Below, in pieces: positions 36,363 to 45,748 of a stretch of 64,000 nucleotides of DNA; the stretch's first letter is position 1, and each line of letters opens with the position of its first letter. The translations under genes were made by a program, and so were the position numbers. Origin of the DNA: Providencia alcalifaciens. Lineage in GTDB: Bacteria > Pseudomonadota > Gammaproteobacteria > Enterobacterales > Enterobacteriaceae. The stretch lies in assembly GCA_025961275.1 (NCBI GenBank), contig JAOQNJ010000001.1:331353-395352 (forward strand), in the 5' to 3' direction. The notes under the pieces were generated by a model, which saw only the letters and a program-made list of their open reading frames with translations, had not been told where the DNA came from and searched no databases.

Positions 36363-37631
36363 ATGAATAGCGAATCGAAAAAATATTATGCCTCAGTGAG
36401 TGCATTGCTGTTTTTTTTCTTTTTTACCTGGTCATCGACATTTTCGGTCGTCGCGATCTGGCTCAGAAAATATGTTGGATTGGAAGGAACTGATACAGGG
36501 GTTATTTTCTCTTGCATATCCATTGTTGCACTCTGCGCTCAACCACTTTATGGATTCCTACAAGATAAATTAGGTTTACGCAAAAACTTATTATTATTTA
36601 TCGCAATATTGCTGATCGCGTCCGGACCATTCTTTATGGTTTTCGGCAAACTATTACAATGGAGTGTTGTGATCGGTAGCTTGCTAGGTGGATTGTTTAT
36701 TGGGATGACATTCCATGCAGGGATAGGTGTACTTGAATCATATACTGAACGTGTTAGCCGTTTACGGGATTTTGAGTATGGTAAGGCAAGAATGTGGGGG
36801 TCATTAGGGTGGGCTGCTGCTACATTCTTTGCTGGGCGCAATATTAATATTGACCCGAACTATAATTTCATAATGGCAACTATTTCTGGCATTATTTTCT
36901 TAGTGATTTTATTGGGATTAAAAACGGATAAAACTAATGCCTTTAATAGCCTAGAATACGGGAAACCCTCAGCAATTACCATCAATGATGCATTACACTT
37001 ATTTTCGCTTCCACGTTTCTGGGGTTTAATATTGTTTGTGTTGGGTACCTGTATTTACAGTGTTTATGACCAGCAATTTATGGTTTATTTTGCTCACCAA
37101 TTCCAAGATGAGCAAACGGGTAATGAGATGTACGGCTATCTCAATTCATTACAAGTATTCTTAGAGGCTGGCGGAATGTTTTTAGCCCCTTATATTGTTA
37201 ACCGTATTGGCGCTAAAAACGGTCTTTTATTTGCTAGTAGTGTGATGGGCTTGAGAATTATAGGTTCTGGTTTAGTCGATGGACCGATTATGATTTCAGC
37301 AATGAAATTACTTCACGCTGTTGAGTTGCCTATATTACTTATAGCTATCTTTAAATATAACAGCCGCCATTTTGATAAGCGATTATCATCAACATTATAT
37401 CTAGTAGGTTTCAGTTTCATTACTTCCGTAGTAGCCAGTATATTGTCACCGCTTGCTGGTTGGGGTTACGACAAAATTGGTTTCGCAGAGACTTACTTAA
37501 TTATGGGGGCTTTTGTGGTTATCACGACCGTTTTATCTGCATTCTGTTTACGTAGTGACAAAATGGGTTCAGACGACCTTGGGGTAGTATCAAAAGAAAT
37601 GGATAAACCGACATTAGCTCGGAAAGCTTAA
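36363..37631 (+). CDS. LacY-family oligosaccharide:H+ symporter
   Basis: A 422-residue permease of the LacY/RafB/CscB/MelY group of the major facilitator superfamily. Family features: FFFFTWSSTFSVVAIWLRKYVGLEGTDTGVIFSCISI in TM1-2, GFLQDKLGLRKNLL after TM2, YTERVSRLRDFEYGKARMWGSLGWA (the glutamate/arginine substrate-site region of TM4-5), CIYSVYDQQFMVYF in TM7, and MKLLHAVELPILLIAIFKYN in TM10, which holds the His/Glu proton-coupling pair of LacY. The sugar is not decidable; melibiose, sucrose or raffinose are possible. Starts at 36303 (TTG) and 36312 (ATG) fall inside the operator region, so 36363 with GGCGGG upstream is chosen. No glycosidase, kinase or LacI regulator is adjacent. Confidence 0.85.
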   Translation: MNSESKKYYASVSALLFFFFFTWSSTFSVVAIWLRKYVGLEGTDTGVIFSCISIVALCAQPLYGFLQDKLGLRKNLLLFIAILLIASGPFFMVFGKLLQWSVVIGSLLGGLFIGMTFHAGIGVLESYTERVSRLRDFEYGKARMWGSLGWAAATFFAGRNINIDPNYNFIMATISGIIFLVILLGLKTDKTNAFNSLEYGKPSAITINDALHLFSLPRFWGLILFVLGTCIYSVYDQQFMVYFAHQFQDEQTGNEMYGYLNSLQVFLEAGGMFLAPYIVNRIGAKNGLLFASSVMGLRIIGSGLVDGPIMISAMKLLHAVELPILLIAIFKYNSRHFDKRLSSTLYLVGFSFITSVVASILSPLAGWGYDKIGFAETYLIMGAFVVITTVLSAFCLRSDKMGSDDLGVVSKEMDKPTLARKA

Positions 37632-37946
37632 TTGAGTGTTAGCTTGTAAATCTTGTCGTGTGGAGATAACAACAATAATTCAAGTTACCTAACCGAGATT
37701 TAAAGGTAACTTGAATTAAAACCAGTTCACTACGATACATTGAGGTGCTGTTAGTATACATTTTTCAGGCGACGCTAATCAGTGCCATTAGTATCGCTCT
37801 CTTAGGTGCCTATACGTACCTAAGTCAATTAGAATATATAAAAGTAAAAAAGTTAACTCACGAATAAAAAACGTATTTTTCACCGCTATTAAATCAATGA
37901 ATATGTGAAATCGACTTGTAACATAACGGTGTTAGAAGGTATTGTG
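37632..37946. other. Intergenic stretch after the sugar permease
   Basis: It holds a short inverted repeat at 37677-37717 (listed separately) and otherwise AT-rich sequence with no gene. Confidence 0.4.
37677..37717. repeat. 41-bp perfect inverted repeat, possible collapsed ERIC
   Basis: AATTCAAGTTACCT and AGGTAACTTGAATT are perfect 14-bp arms around 13 bases. The arm sequence equals the terminal AATTCAAGTT of ERIC-like elements, so this looks like an element with its interior deleted. It may also end the permease transcript. Confidence 0.6.
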
Positions 37947-38087
37947 TATACCTGTCATACTTCAAATTGCATGCGATATGCTGTCAATATAGAACAGCGC
38001 TCAGTTACCCGAATCACTTAAGCTTATAAGCTCATGAAGATATTGACGTAAACTGCTTCGATGCAACTTGAAATATTTGCGGTATAG
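37947..38087. repeat. ERIC-like palindromic repeat (copy 4, best preserved)
   Basis: A 141-bp element beginning TATACCTGTCATACTTCAAA and ending GCAACTTGAAATATTTGCGG with TATAG. The core ACCCGAATCACTTAAGCTTA + TAAGCTCAT closely follows the ERIC centre, with the AAGCTTATAAGCTC dyad. It ends about 40 bp before tmaR and is probably in its leader. Confidence 0.85.
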
Positions 38088-38128
38088 AATTCAATGCGTT
38101 TTGTTTTTCTAATAGAGGGCTCTTAAAC

Positions 38129-38461
38129 ATGGACAACGCTAACAAGCAATCTTTCCAAAATGTCCTGGAATTTGTGCGTATGTTTCGTCGTAAAAATAAA
38201 ATTCGTCGTGAAATTACCGACAACGAAAAGAAAATTCGTGATAACCAGAAGCGTGTTTTATTACTCGATAACCTGAGTGACTATATAAAACCTGGTATGT
38301 CTATCGAGGAAATTCAAGCTATTATTGCGAATATGCGTAGCGATTATGACGATCGTGTTGATGACTATATCATCAAAAATGCTGAACTTTCTAAAGAGCG
38401 TCGTGAAATCTCAAGCAAACTGAAAGAGATGGGCGATTTACAGAAGAAAGACGTTAAGTAA
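38129..38461 (+). CDS. tmaR: PTS polar-localisation regulator TmaR (YeeX)
   Basis: A 110-residue coiled-coil protein nearly identical in plan to E. coli TmaR/YeeX (109 aa): [47 protein letters not shown] and [20 protein letters not shown]. In E. coli it is tyrosine-phosphorylated, clusters at one cell pole and holds PTS enzyme I there in an inactive state, so limiting sugar uptake. It is monocistronic, with GAGGGC upstream, and convergent with the next gene. In E. coli it lies in the same neighbourhood as sbcB. Confidence 0.95.
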   Translation: MDNANKQSFQNVLEFVRMFRRKNKIRREITDNEKKIRDNQKRVLLLDNLSDYIKPGMSIEEIQAIIANMRSDYDDRVDDYIIKNAELSKERREISSKLKEMGDLQKKDVK

Positions 38462-38469
38462 TGATATTG

Positions 38470-38490
38470 GAGCCGAGTTAAACTCGGCTC
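38470..38490. terminator. Bidirectional terminator between tmaR and the NAD(P)-binding protein gene
   Basis: GAGCCGAGTT and AACTCGGCTC form a perfect dyad 8 bases after the tmaR stop. Confidence 0.8.
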
Positions 38491-38500
38491 ATTATTATGA

Positions 38501-39127
38501 TTAACCCCAATTAGGTTTTAGGTCAGGGTCAATAACAGCGAAAACCTGTCTGAAACTACTTTCCTCTTCAACCAGCTGAGCCAAAACAAGAGCGACATCT
38601 TCTCGACTGACCACCCCGTGAGCCTCAGTAGTTAATAATTTGGCATTATGTGTTGCAGCGCTATTCATTAAACCACCGGGCCTGATGATTGTGTAATTTA
38701 TCTCGCTAGTTTGTAGGTAAGATTCAGCCATCGATTTTTGACGAACCGATTTTCCAAACAATGCTTTTGCTCTATTCGAAAGAGTAGACCAACTATCACC
38801 ACAACCGATGGATGTCACAAATAACAAGCGGGATACCAGATGTTGCTCGGCTTGCCGAATTATATTGTAGTTTCCATAAAAATCAGCCTGCGTACCGCCT
38901 ATGGTTGTGAAGATAACAGCGTCGTGTGTGATCTTTTCAAAAATTGATTGTAGAGAGAGCATATCCGTTGCATCACCAATAAAGGTTTGAATGCCGACTT
39001 CAGATAACCGCATCGCATCATCTTGGTTACGGACTAATGCTGAAACTTGGTTGCCTTGTGCCAAACCAATTTTTGCTAGCATGTTGCCAATTCCTTTTGT
39101 CGCACCGAAAATTACCCAATGAGCCAT
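38501..39127 (-). CDS. NAD(P)-binding Rossmann protein (atypical SDR / NmrA-like)
   Basis: A 208-residue protein with an N-terminal dinucleotide-binding motif (WVIFGATKGIGNMLAKIGLAQG, GxxxGIG type), an acidic/hydrophobic second strand (VSALVRN), VIFTTIGGTQADFYGN, a strand-4 Ser (LLFVTSIGCGDSW), KSMAESYLQTSEINYTIIRPGGLMN and a C-terminal VSREDVALVLAQL. This is the NAD(P)H-binding (PF13460) family of YwnB/YhfK-type proteins. It lacks a classic YxxxK catalytic pair, so a sensor or reductase role is open. No neighbouring gene suggests a pathway. Confidence 0.8.
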   Translation of the reverse strand: MAHWVIFGATKGIGNMLAKIGLAQGNQVSALVRNQDDAMRLSEVGIQTFIGDATDMLSLQSIFEKITHDAVIFTTIGGTQADFYGNYNIIRQAEQHLVSRLLFVTSIGCGDSWSTLSNRAKALFGKSVRQKSMAESYLQTSEINYTIIRPGGLMNSAATHNAKLLTTEAHGVVSREDVALVLAQLVEEESSFRQVFAVIDPDLKPNWG

Positions 39128-39311
39128 TTTTGATTCCTTTAGTCATGAGTCGAGTTAACAGATCTTAATAATGATAGTTTTCATGCTGCCTAACAAGGTT
39201 GTTATGTACCATTCATGAGAGCTTTATCAATGTCCATCTGATTGGTTTCATTACATTCTCCAATTTTGGATTAGAAAAGTGTCAACCTTATTTAGGACGG
39301 GTCATAGACAT

Positions 39312-39343
39312 AAAAAAAAGCCCTACAATCGCAGGGCTTTTTT
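39312..39343 (-). terminator. Terminator of rne
   Basis: Minus strand: AAAAAAGCCCT-GCGATTGT-AGGGCTTTTTTTT, 18 bases past the stop. Confidence 0.92.
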
Positions 39344-39360
39344 ATCATTAATTTAGCTAC

Positions 39361-42300
39361 CTATTCAAAACTTGCAGGCTTTGCCATTTCAGACGTTGCT
39401 TTATTTGTTGCAATATGTCCACCTGCACCGCCTTTACCGACAAAATGTGAAGTTTCGCGTTGGTAAATTTTAATTTCAAATGCTGAGCTAACAGCCTCAG
39501 GTGCAGGAGCCTTAGTCATTGGCGAGTAAGAATGACGAATTGCATTACTTACCTCTACTATTGGTTGAGCAGCCTCTGATACTAATTCAACTGCTGTTAT
39601 AACAGTGTTTTGAACTTCAGGCTTTTCAGTAATAGTCACTTGAGGTTGATCGTCTTTCACTACTTCAACAGATTGTTCAGTTTTAGCTTGTTCAACGACA
39701 ACATCCTGACTAACAGTTTTTGTTATAGATTCAGTTGCAACAATAGGCTGTGACTGTACATTTTCTTCAATGATAACATTAGCTTCTTGTACAGGCTGTT
39801 CAGTTTGAACGACAACAACCGATTCAGCTTGTATGGCAATAGCTGGTTCGTTGGTGTCAGTTTGCTCATTTGAACTTTCAGCGATAATATCAACAGCCGT
39901 TTCTTTTAGCTCTATCGTTTCTGCTTTAGCAATAATCACGGCTTCTTGTACGTGCTGAACAGGAAGTGAGGTGGTCATACTCGCATTTTCTAACGAAGCT
40001 TTATGCAATCCGTCTTGTTGTTCAAGCATTTCTTCATTAGTGATGATAGCCATTGAATCTTGTTGCGGCATAGCAATCGGGTAGCTTATACAAACTTTAC
40101 CGGAAGCTAGTTCTGGGGACGCAACAGCTGCAAATAGTGGCATAGGTGATTTAGGTAAATGACGTTCATCACGGTAACGGCGGCGACGTTGACCACTAAC
40201 ACGCAGGTGGCGTGGTGAGCGACGTGAACGACGTGGAATGATTGAGTCTTGTTTATCTTCATCATTGTTGCTAGCAGTTTGCAGGTTCTCAGTATTAACG
40301 TCAGTTGATTCGCTATCTTTTGTCTCAACATACGTTGGAGCTGGTAATGCCACAACAGGCTTAACCGTATTTTCAGTCGTTTGTTCAGTACTGACAGCGG
40401 TGACATTTTGTACCACTGCTTCAGTCGAGTCGGAGACACGGATCTTCTGTGTTAGTTGACGACGCTGACGGCGTTGAGCAACTACGCGAGGTTGCGTATC
40501 TTCTTTCACTACTGCAGGTGCTTCTACTTCTGGTACAACATCTGATTGAGCTTTAGCAACTTGTTGCTGACGTTTTTCATCTTGGCGACGACGGCGCTCA
40601 GCGCGTTGATCACGTCGCTGTACTTGCTGCGTTTCAGTATTAACTGTTTCTGCTACAGGCTCAGATTGTTGATTGTCGTTCTTCGCGTTGCGAGGTTTAC
40701 GATTGTTTGTATCGTCAGACTGCGCGTTACGATTGTTTGTATCGTCAGACTGCGCGTTACGATTAGAACGATTATCGCGGTTTTCGCTGTTGTCATCACG
40801 ATCACGACGATTATTGTTATTGCGTCGATTGTTGTTACGGCGATCATTGTTACGACGTCTGTCATTACCGTTAGTTGGACGGCTTTTTTCGACAGGTTGT
40901 TCAACAACTTTTTCTTCTTCACCAAATAGTTTTTTGAAGAAGGCAGCAATTTTACTGAATAAACCTGGCTCAGCATCCGTTTTGACACTTGGCTTCGGTG
41001 CTTCAGGATTGATATTGCTCTCTTTAGGTTTAGCCCTTGGTGTCGCTTCAACAGGATCTTGTAAGGCAAAAGCAGAAATAGCAGGTTGCTCAGGTGCTTT
41101 ACGCTCAGATGTTGATTCTTCAATATTGTTTAGCGTTTCAGTTTCATGATATTGAGCTAAGTTATAACTCAATGTATTAACTTCTTCGCCTTTACGGATA
41201 CGAATAACGTGGAAGTGAGGTGTTTGCATCTGATCGTTTGGTACGATAATCACACGAACATTGCGTTGACGAGTTTCAATTTCACTGACCGCATTACGTT
41301 TTTCATTAAGCAGATAAGACGCAATCTGAACAGGCACTATGGCATGAACTTCATGAGTATTTTCTTTTAAAGCTTCTTCTTCAATTAGTCGTAGGACTGA
41401 AAGCGACAGTGATTCATTATCACGAATTGTTCCTGTACCAGAACAACGTGGACACACGTGATGGCTGGATTCACCCAAAGATGGGCTTAAACGCTGACGT
41501 GACATCTCTAATAGACCAAAGCGAGATATACGTGCAATTTGAATACGAGCGCGATCTTGTCGGACAGCTTCACGTAAGCGGTTTTCAACTTCACGTTGAT
41601 GCCTAACCGGTGTCATATCAATGAAGTCGATAACAATCAGGCCACCAAGGTCGCGAAGACGTAATTGACGAGCAATTTCATCTGCAGCTTCAAGGTTGGT
41701 GTTGAACGCGGTCTCTTCAATATCACCGCCACGTGTTGAACGTGAGGAGTTAATATCGATAGCTGTTAACGCTTCAGTAGTATCGATAACCAGCGCACCA
41801 CCAGACGGAAGGCGAACTTCACGTTGGAATGCAGATTCGATTTGTGATTCGATTTGATAATGGCTAAATAGTGGAACGTCACCACTATAATGTTTAATTT
41901 TGCTTGCGAAATCACCACGACCAATGGCCTCGATGTGGTTTCTTGCCATTTCGACAACCTTCGGGTTATCGATAAGAATTTCACCAATGTCAGGGCGTAG
42001 ATAATCACGGAACGCGCGAACAATAACGTTACTTTCTTGGTGAATTAAGAATGGTGCAGGGCGGTTTTCAGCCGCTTTTTTAATCGCTTCCCAATGACGT
42101 AGGCGATACAGTAAATCTTGTTGTAAAGAATCTGCAGATTTACCTACACCCGCGGTACGAACAATTAAGCCCATGCCATCAGGGATTTCGAGTGAAGAGA
42201 GCGCTTCTTTTAGTTCAGTGCGGTCTTCACCTTCAATACGACGAGAAATTCCCCCAGCGCGTGGGTTATTTGGCATTAAAACTAAATAGCTACCCGCTAA

Positions 42301-42663
42301 GCTAATAAAAGTAGTTAGTGCTGCACCTTTATTGCCACGCTCTTCCTTATCAACTTGAACAATAACTTCTTGGCCTTCCTTTAATACATCTTTGATGTTA
42401 GGACGACCTTGAGAGTGATAATTACTTGGGAAGTATTCGCGAGCGATCTCTTTAATAGGAAGGAAACCGTGTCTTTCAGCACCATAATCAACAAAAGCAG
42501 CTTCGAGACTTGGTTCAATGCGAGTGATTTTACCTTTGTAAATGTTCGCCTTTTTTTGCTCATGACCTGGACTTTCAATATCCAAATCATAGAGACGTTG
42601 CCCATCAACTAGGGCAACACGCAGCTCTTCCTGTTGAGTTGCGTTTATTAGCATTCTTTTCAT
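39361..42663 (-). CDS. rne: Ribonuclease E, degradosome scaffold
   Basis: An 1100-residue RNase E. The N-terminal catalytic half carries the S1 domain ([26 protein letters not shown]), the DNase I-like site with [19 protein letters not shown] and LIVIDFIDM (catalytic aspartates), and the zinc-link CPRCSGTG. The C-terminal half is disordered scaffold: the membrane-targeting amphipathic helix lies near [14 protein letters not shown] (about residue 575). It is followed by an Arg/Asn-rich RNA-binding region with a 10-residue tandem duplication, the helicase-side basic segment [25 protein letters not shown], a long acidic V/E/Q-rich region, and the PNPase-binding end [17 protein letters not shown]. 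It is essential for mRNA decay and rRNA/tRNA processing. It is divergent from rluC, with a long leader typical of autoregulation. Confidence 0.97.
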   Translation of the reverse strand: MKRMLINATQQEELRVALVDGQRLYDLDIESPGHEQKKANIYKGKITRIEPSLEAAFVDYGAERHGFLPIKEIAREYFPSNYHSQGRPNIKDVLKEGQEVIVQVDKEERGNKGAALTTFISLAGSYLVLMPNNPRAGGISRRIEGEDRTELKEALSSLEIPDGMGLIVRTAGVGKSADSLQQDLLYRLRHWEAIKKAAENRPAPFLIHQESNVIVRAFRDYLRPDIGEILIDNPKVVEMARNHIEAIGRGDFASKIKHYSGDVPLFSHYQIESQIESAFQREVRLPSGGALVIDTTEALTAIDINSSRSTRGGDIEETAFNTNLEAADEIARQLRLRDLGGLIVIDFIDMTPVRHQREVENRLREAVRQDRARIQIARISRFGLLEMSRQRLSPSLGESSHHVCPRCSGTGTIRDNESLSLSVLRLIEEEALKENTHEVHAIVPVQIASYLLNEKRNAVSEIETRQRNVRVIIVPNDQMQTPHFHVIRIRKGEEVNTLSYNLAQYHETETLNNIEESTSERKAPEQPAISAFALQDPVEATPRAKPKESNINPEAPKPSVKTDAEPGLFSKIAAFFKKLFGEEEKVVEQPVEKSRPTNGNDRRRNNDRRNNNRRNNNNRRDRDDNSENRDNRSNRNAQSDDTNNRNAQSDDTNNRKPRNAKNDNQQSEPVAETVNTETQQVQRRDQRAERRRRQDEKRQQQVAKAQSDVVPEVEAPAVVKEDTQPRVVAQRRQRRQLTQKIRVSDSTEAVVQNVTAVSTEQTTENTVKPVVALPAPTYVETKDSESTDVNTENLQTASNNDEDKQDSIIPRRSRRSPRHLRVSGQRRRRYRDERHLPKSPMPLFAAVASPELASGKVCISYPIAMPQQDSMAIITNEEMLEQQDGLHKASLENASMTTSLPVQHVQEAVIIAKAETIELKETAVDIIAESSNEQTDTNEPAIAIQAESVVVVQTEQPVQEANVIIEENVQSQPIVATESITKTVSQDVVVEQAKTEQSVEVVKDDQPQVTITEKPEVQNTVITAVELVSEAAQPIVEVSNAIRHSYSPMTKAPAPEAVSSAFEIKIYQRETSHFVGKGGAGGHIATNKATSEMAKPASFE
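40701..40764. repeat. Perfect 30-bp tandem duplication inside rne
   Basis: The unit GATTGTTTGTATCGTCAGAC + TGCGCGTTAC occurs twice back to back (40701-40730, 40731-40760), followed by the first four bases of a third. It is in frame and gives two copies of a ten-residue segment ([10 protein letters not shown]) in the Arg/Asn-rich RNA-binding region. The two copies are identical, so the duplication is recent. Confidence 0.95.
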
Positions 42664-43206
42664 ATTGTTACTTACTCATTATTTTTTACTTTCAATAAAG
42701 AGCAGCGAAATAGGGAGCTATTGTAAACCGATGGCCTCGTGATTTTTACAAAACCGCCTGCCTCCCGGCAGTCGTTCGTATAGAGACGCGCAATATTCGG
42801 TGAACCTGATTTTTAGATTAAAAATTCAGCGTTCTTAATCAGAAAGCCGTCATTAATATAATAAACGGAAGTTCCTAACCCAAAAAGCTAATATTCGTTG
42901 CTCGCTAATTATTTGATATTGTTAGATGTCTTACGCCATTGCAGCATCGTTACTCAATCAAATAGCAAATTTCTAAATTATGCCAATTATCGTTTTATCA
43001 AACATGATGGCAATGTGCATTATCCCACTGCCGAGGCTATTATAGCAAGTTGATACGTGAGTTAAATTAAAATTTTATTTATAAATATGACTAACGAGCT
43101 ATTCTTTAACCAAATAAAAAAAAAGATAAAAAAATTTGTGGAATCGGTATGATGTAACTCGCAAATAAGGTCGCAATTTAATCAATCAGAGTTAGCACAT
43201 TCCCGA
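42664..43206. promoter_or_regulatory. rne-rluC divergent region with the rne leader
   Basis: No gene is present. On the minus strand this is the long rne 5' untranslated region. In E. coli its hairpins (hp1-hp3) let RNase E cut and limit its own mRNA; hairpin-capable GC-richer sequence lies at about 42730-42810 (GCCTGCCTCCCGGCAG). I have not folded it. The right half holds the rluC promoter. Confidence 0.55.
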
Positions 43207-44163
43207 ATGAAAATACAAAATCAAGTTCAATTTATCGATATTAGCGATGACGAAGCCGGACAACGCATCGATAATTTCCTACTCGCAAAGTTAAAGGGTG
43301 TTCCCAAAAGCATGATCTATCGTATCATCCGTAAAGGAGAGGTCAGGGTCAATAAAGGGCGCATCAAGCCTGAATATAAGCTTGCGGCAGGTGATCAGGT
43401 CCGAGTACCACCAGTGAGAGTCGCGGAACGTGAAGATGTGCCTGTTTCAGTAAAACTGGATAAAGTCGCAGCGCTAGCTGATTGCATCCTTTATGAAGAC
43501 GATTCAATATTAGTGATTAATAAACCATCAGGTACGGCTGTGCATGGTGGAAGTGGGTTAAGTTTTGGTGTGATTGAGGGGTTGCGTGCATTACGACCAG
43601 AAGCGCGTTTTTTAGAATTAGTTCATCGCCTTGATAGAGATACTTCTGGCATTCTACTAGTGGCTAAAAAACGTTCAGCGCTCAGAGCCTTGCATGAGCA
43701 ATTACGCCTTAAACAAATACAAAAAGATTATATGGCTTTAGTGCGCGGGAATTGGCAATCGCACACGAAAGTGATCCAAGCACCACTGTTGAAAAATATT
43801 TTGCAAAGTGGTGAACGCATTGTACGTGTGAATAGTGAAGGAAAGCCTTCCGAGACTCGTTTTAAAGTGGAGGAGCGTTTTGATAAGGCTACATTAGTCA
43901 AAGCCAGCCCAGTAACAGGACGTACGCACCAAATTCGAGTGCATACCCTTCATGCAGGGCATCCAATTGCATTTGATAATCGCTATGGTGATAAACAATT
44001 CGACAGTCAATTAGCAGGCACGGGTTTGAAAAGATTGTTCCTACATGCGAGTTCATTAAAATTCACCCATCCTAAGAGTGGGGAAGAGATGCGCATACAA
44101 GCTCCATTGCACGAAGATCTTAATCACTGCTTGAAAATTTTACGTTCTCGTAAAACACAATAA
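43207..44163 (+). CDS. rluC: 23S rRNA pseudouridine(955/2504/2580) synthase
   Basis: A 318-residue protein (E. coli RluC 319 aa). The N-terminal S4 domain (GQRIDNFLLAKLKGVPKSMIYRIIRKGEVRVNKGR) precedes the RluA-type catalytic domain with LVHRLDRDTSGILLVAKK, where the Asp after HRL is the nucleophile, and TGRTHQIRVHTLHAGHPI. It modifies three uridines of the 23S peptidyl-transferase region. It is divergent from rne, exactly as in E. coli. Confidence 0.96.
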   Translation: MKIQNQVQFIDISDDEAGQRIDNFLLAKLKGVPKSMIYRIIRKGEVRVNKGRIKPEYKLAAGDQVRVPPVRVAEREDVPVSVKLDKVAALADCILYEDDSILVINKPSGTAVHGGSGLSFGVIEGLRALRPEARFLELVHRLDRDTSGILLVAKKRSALRALHEQLRLKQIQKDYMALVRGNWQSHTKVIQAPLLKNILQSGERIVRVNSEGKPSETRFKVEERFDKATLVKASPVTGRTHQIRVHTLHAGHPIAFDNRYGDKQFDSQLAGTGLKRLFLHASSLKFTHPKSGEEMRIQAPLHEDLNHCLKILRSRKTQ

Positions 44164-44172
44164 TCGCGGTAA

Positions 44173-44197
44173 ACCGGCAAGATACCCACTTGCCGGT
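44173..44197 (+). terminator. Hairpin downstream of rluC
   Basis: ACCGGCAAG and CTTGCCGGT form a perfect 9-bp stem with a 7-base loop, 9 bases past the rluC stop; the downstream T content is modest. Confidence 0.65.
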
Positions 44198-44290
44198 CTG
44201 TGGTTTAATCGACATTCGAATGATTAGGTCGTTGAGTGATCCTATCAAGTTTATTGCAAACGTTATGCAACGTGGTACATGGAAATAAAT

Positions 44291-44875
44291 TTAATCGATC
44301 AATGGGTTATAGCCGTGAAAGCGTAACATATCTAATAGCAAAATTAGTGGTAAGCCAATTAACGTATTTGGGTCACGGCCTTCCAGTTTATCAAATAAAG
44401 CTATCCCCAGCCCTTCTGACTTAAAACTTCCTGCACATTGATAAGGTTCTTCCTTATGCAGATATGCTTCTATTTCTTTATTACTTAATGAACGAAAATA
44501 GACATTGAATAATTCACATTGCAGGTTGTACTTACCTGTTGTGGTGTCAAGTAGGCACAATCCAGTATAGAAAGTAACTTTATGGCTAGAAGCGCTCTTA
44601 AGTTGTTTAAATGCATTATCAAAAGTGAGGGGTTTGCCAACAATTTTCCCATCAATAACGCAGACCTGATCTGATCCAATAATTAAATGCTGATTATAGT
44701 GATCGCTGATGGCATGAGCTTTAGCATAGGCTAACCGAGTAACTAATGCCTCTGCAGATTCATTTAACACAGGAGTTTCGTCAACATCGGGTGCAACGGC
44801 TAAAAAAGGTAATCCAAGTTTCTTTAATAGCAGCTGTCGGTATGGCGAGGTTGATGCCAAAATAATCGATTTCAT
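44291..44875 (-). CDS. yceF: 7-methyl-GTP pyrophosphatase, Maf family (YceF)
   Basis: A 194-residue Maf protein, the same length as E. coli YceF: MKSIILASTSPYRQLLLKKL (phosphate loop with the SxSPxR motif), PDVDETP, LAYAKAHA, LIIGSDQVCVIDGKIVGKPL (catalytic Asp) and CAGSFKSEGLGIALFDKLEGRDPNTLIGLPL. YceF-type enzymes prefer m7GTP, whereas YhdE-type prefer dTTP/UTP. The ATG at 44875 is used; an in-frame TTG at 44899 would add MATNFEKK, without support. It is divergent from yceD and convergent with rluC. Confidence 0.93.
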   Translation of the reverse strand: MKSIILASTSPYRQLLLKKLGLPFLAVAPDVDETPVLNESAEALVTRLAYAKAHAISDHYNQHLIIGSDQVCVIDGKIVGKPLTFDNAFKQLKSASSHKVTFYTGLCLLDTTTGKYNLQCELFNVYFRSLSNKEIEAYLHKEEPYQCAGSFKSEGLGIALFDKLEGRDPNTLIGLPLILLLDMLRFHGYNPLID

Positions 44876-45017
44876 TTTTTTCTCGAAATTCGTAGCCAAA
44901 AGGATGAACTCATTTTAAACTATATACCGCTTAACAGGCGATTTTTTGGTGAAAAGGCGAGTTTACCCCGCCTTTTTCTTTGACTATAGTTCATTACAAA
45001 GTTAATATGCGCGCCTT

Positions 45018-45542
45018 ATGCAAAAGGTAAAATTACCCCTGACTATCGATGCGCAGCGTGCCGCTCAGAAAAACCTCGACTATGTCGGGAGTTATACACC
45101 TGAGCAAGTAACACGTATTGCTGAATCAGTAGTCAGTGTAGATAGTGATGTTGAGTGCGAATTAGCATTTGAAATCGATAAACAACGTCTGACCGTTGTA
45201 AAAGGACATGCCCAAGTGGATGTCACGCTACAATGCCAGCGTTGCAGAAAAGATTTCAAACATCATACCGACGTATCGTATTGTTTTAGTCCTGTCGTCG
45301 ATGACGAAAAGGCCGAAGCATTACCGGAAGGCTATGAACCAGTTCAATTTGATGAATTTGGTGAAATAGATTTGCTGGGATTGATAGAAGATGAAATAAT
45401 TCTTTCCTTACCAGTTGTTCCGGTTCATGATTCTGAACACTGTGAAGTGTCCGAAGCGGACATGGTTTTTGGCGAGCTACCTCCTGAGGCAGCAAAACCA
45501 AATCCATTTGCCGTATTAGCCAGTTTAAAGAAAAGTACTTAA
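45018..45542 (+). CDS. yceD: DUF177 protein YceD, 23S rRNA accumulation protein
   Basis: A 174-residue protein (E. coli 173 aa): [22 protein letters not shown], a C-x2-C pair in [10 protein letters not shown], and the very conserved end [36 protein letters not shown]. Loss of YceD in E. coli and plants lowers 23S rRNA levels, so a role in large-subunit biogenesis is accepted, though the mechanism is unclear. It is the first gene of the rpmF-plsX-fab cluster and is 12 bp from rpmF, with which it is co-transcribed in E. coli. Confidence 0.95.
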   Translation: MQKVKLPLTIDAQRAAQKNLDYVGSYTPEQVTRIAESVVSVDSDVECELAFEIDKQRLTVVKGHAQVDVTLQCQRCRKDFKHHTDVSYCFSPVVDDEKAEALPEGYEPVQFDEFGEIDLLGLIEDEIILSLPVVPVHDSEHCEVSEADMVFGELPPEAAKPNPFAVLASLKKST

Positions 45543-45554
45543 GGAGTAAGGTCA

Positions 45555-45725
45555 ATGGCCGTACAACAGAATAAACCAACTCGTTCAAAACGCGGTATGC
45601 GTCGTTCACATGATGCACTGACTGCTACCCTAGTTTCTGTAGACAAAACCTCAGGTGAAACCCATCTGCGTCACCATGTGACTGCAGACGGCTATTACCG
45701 TGGCCGTAAGGTTATCAACAAGTAA
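45555..45725 (+). CDS. rpmF: Large-subunit ribosomal protein bL32
   Basis: A 56-residue protein (E. coli 57 aa) reading [20 protein letters not shown], then [20 protein letters not shown] and [14 protein letters not shown]. It is the non-zinc form: the four cysteines of zinc-binding L32 are absent, as in E. coli. AAGGAG lies 8-9 bases before the ATG, overlapping the end of yceD. It lies between yceD and plsX, linking ribosome and membrane-lipid synthesis in one operon. Confidence 0.97.
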   Translation: MAVQQNKPTRSKRGMRRSHDALTATLVSVDKTSGETHLRHHVTADGYYRGRKVINK

Positions 45726-45748
45726 TTTTTGATTTACAAGTTGATACC

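Noticed and set aside
40701..40764. Possible CRISPR-like repeat
   Set aside because: There are only two units, directly adjacent with no spacer and in frame within rne, so it is a coding tandem duplication.
40546..41149. Long ORFs on the + strand opposite the rne scaffold region (127 and 158 codons)
   Set aside because: They mirror the low-complexity Arg/Asn/Val-rich RNase E C-terminal half; the products are compositionally biased (S/L/R or V/I/T runs), without SD or family resemblance.
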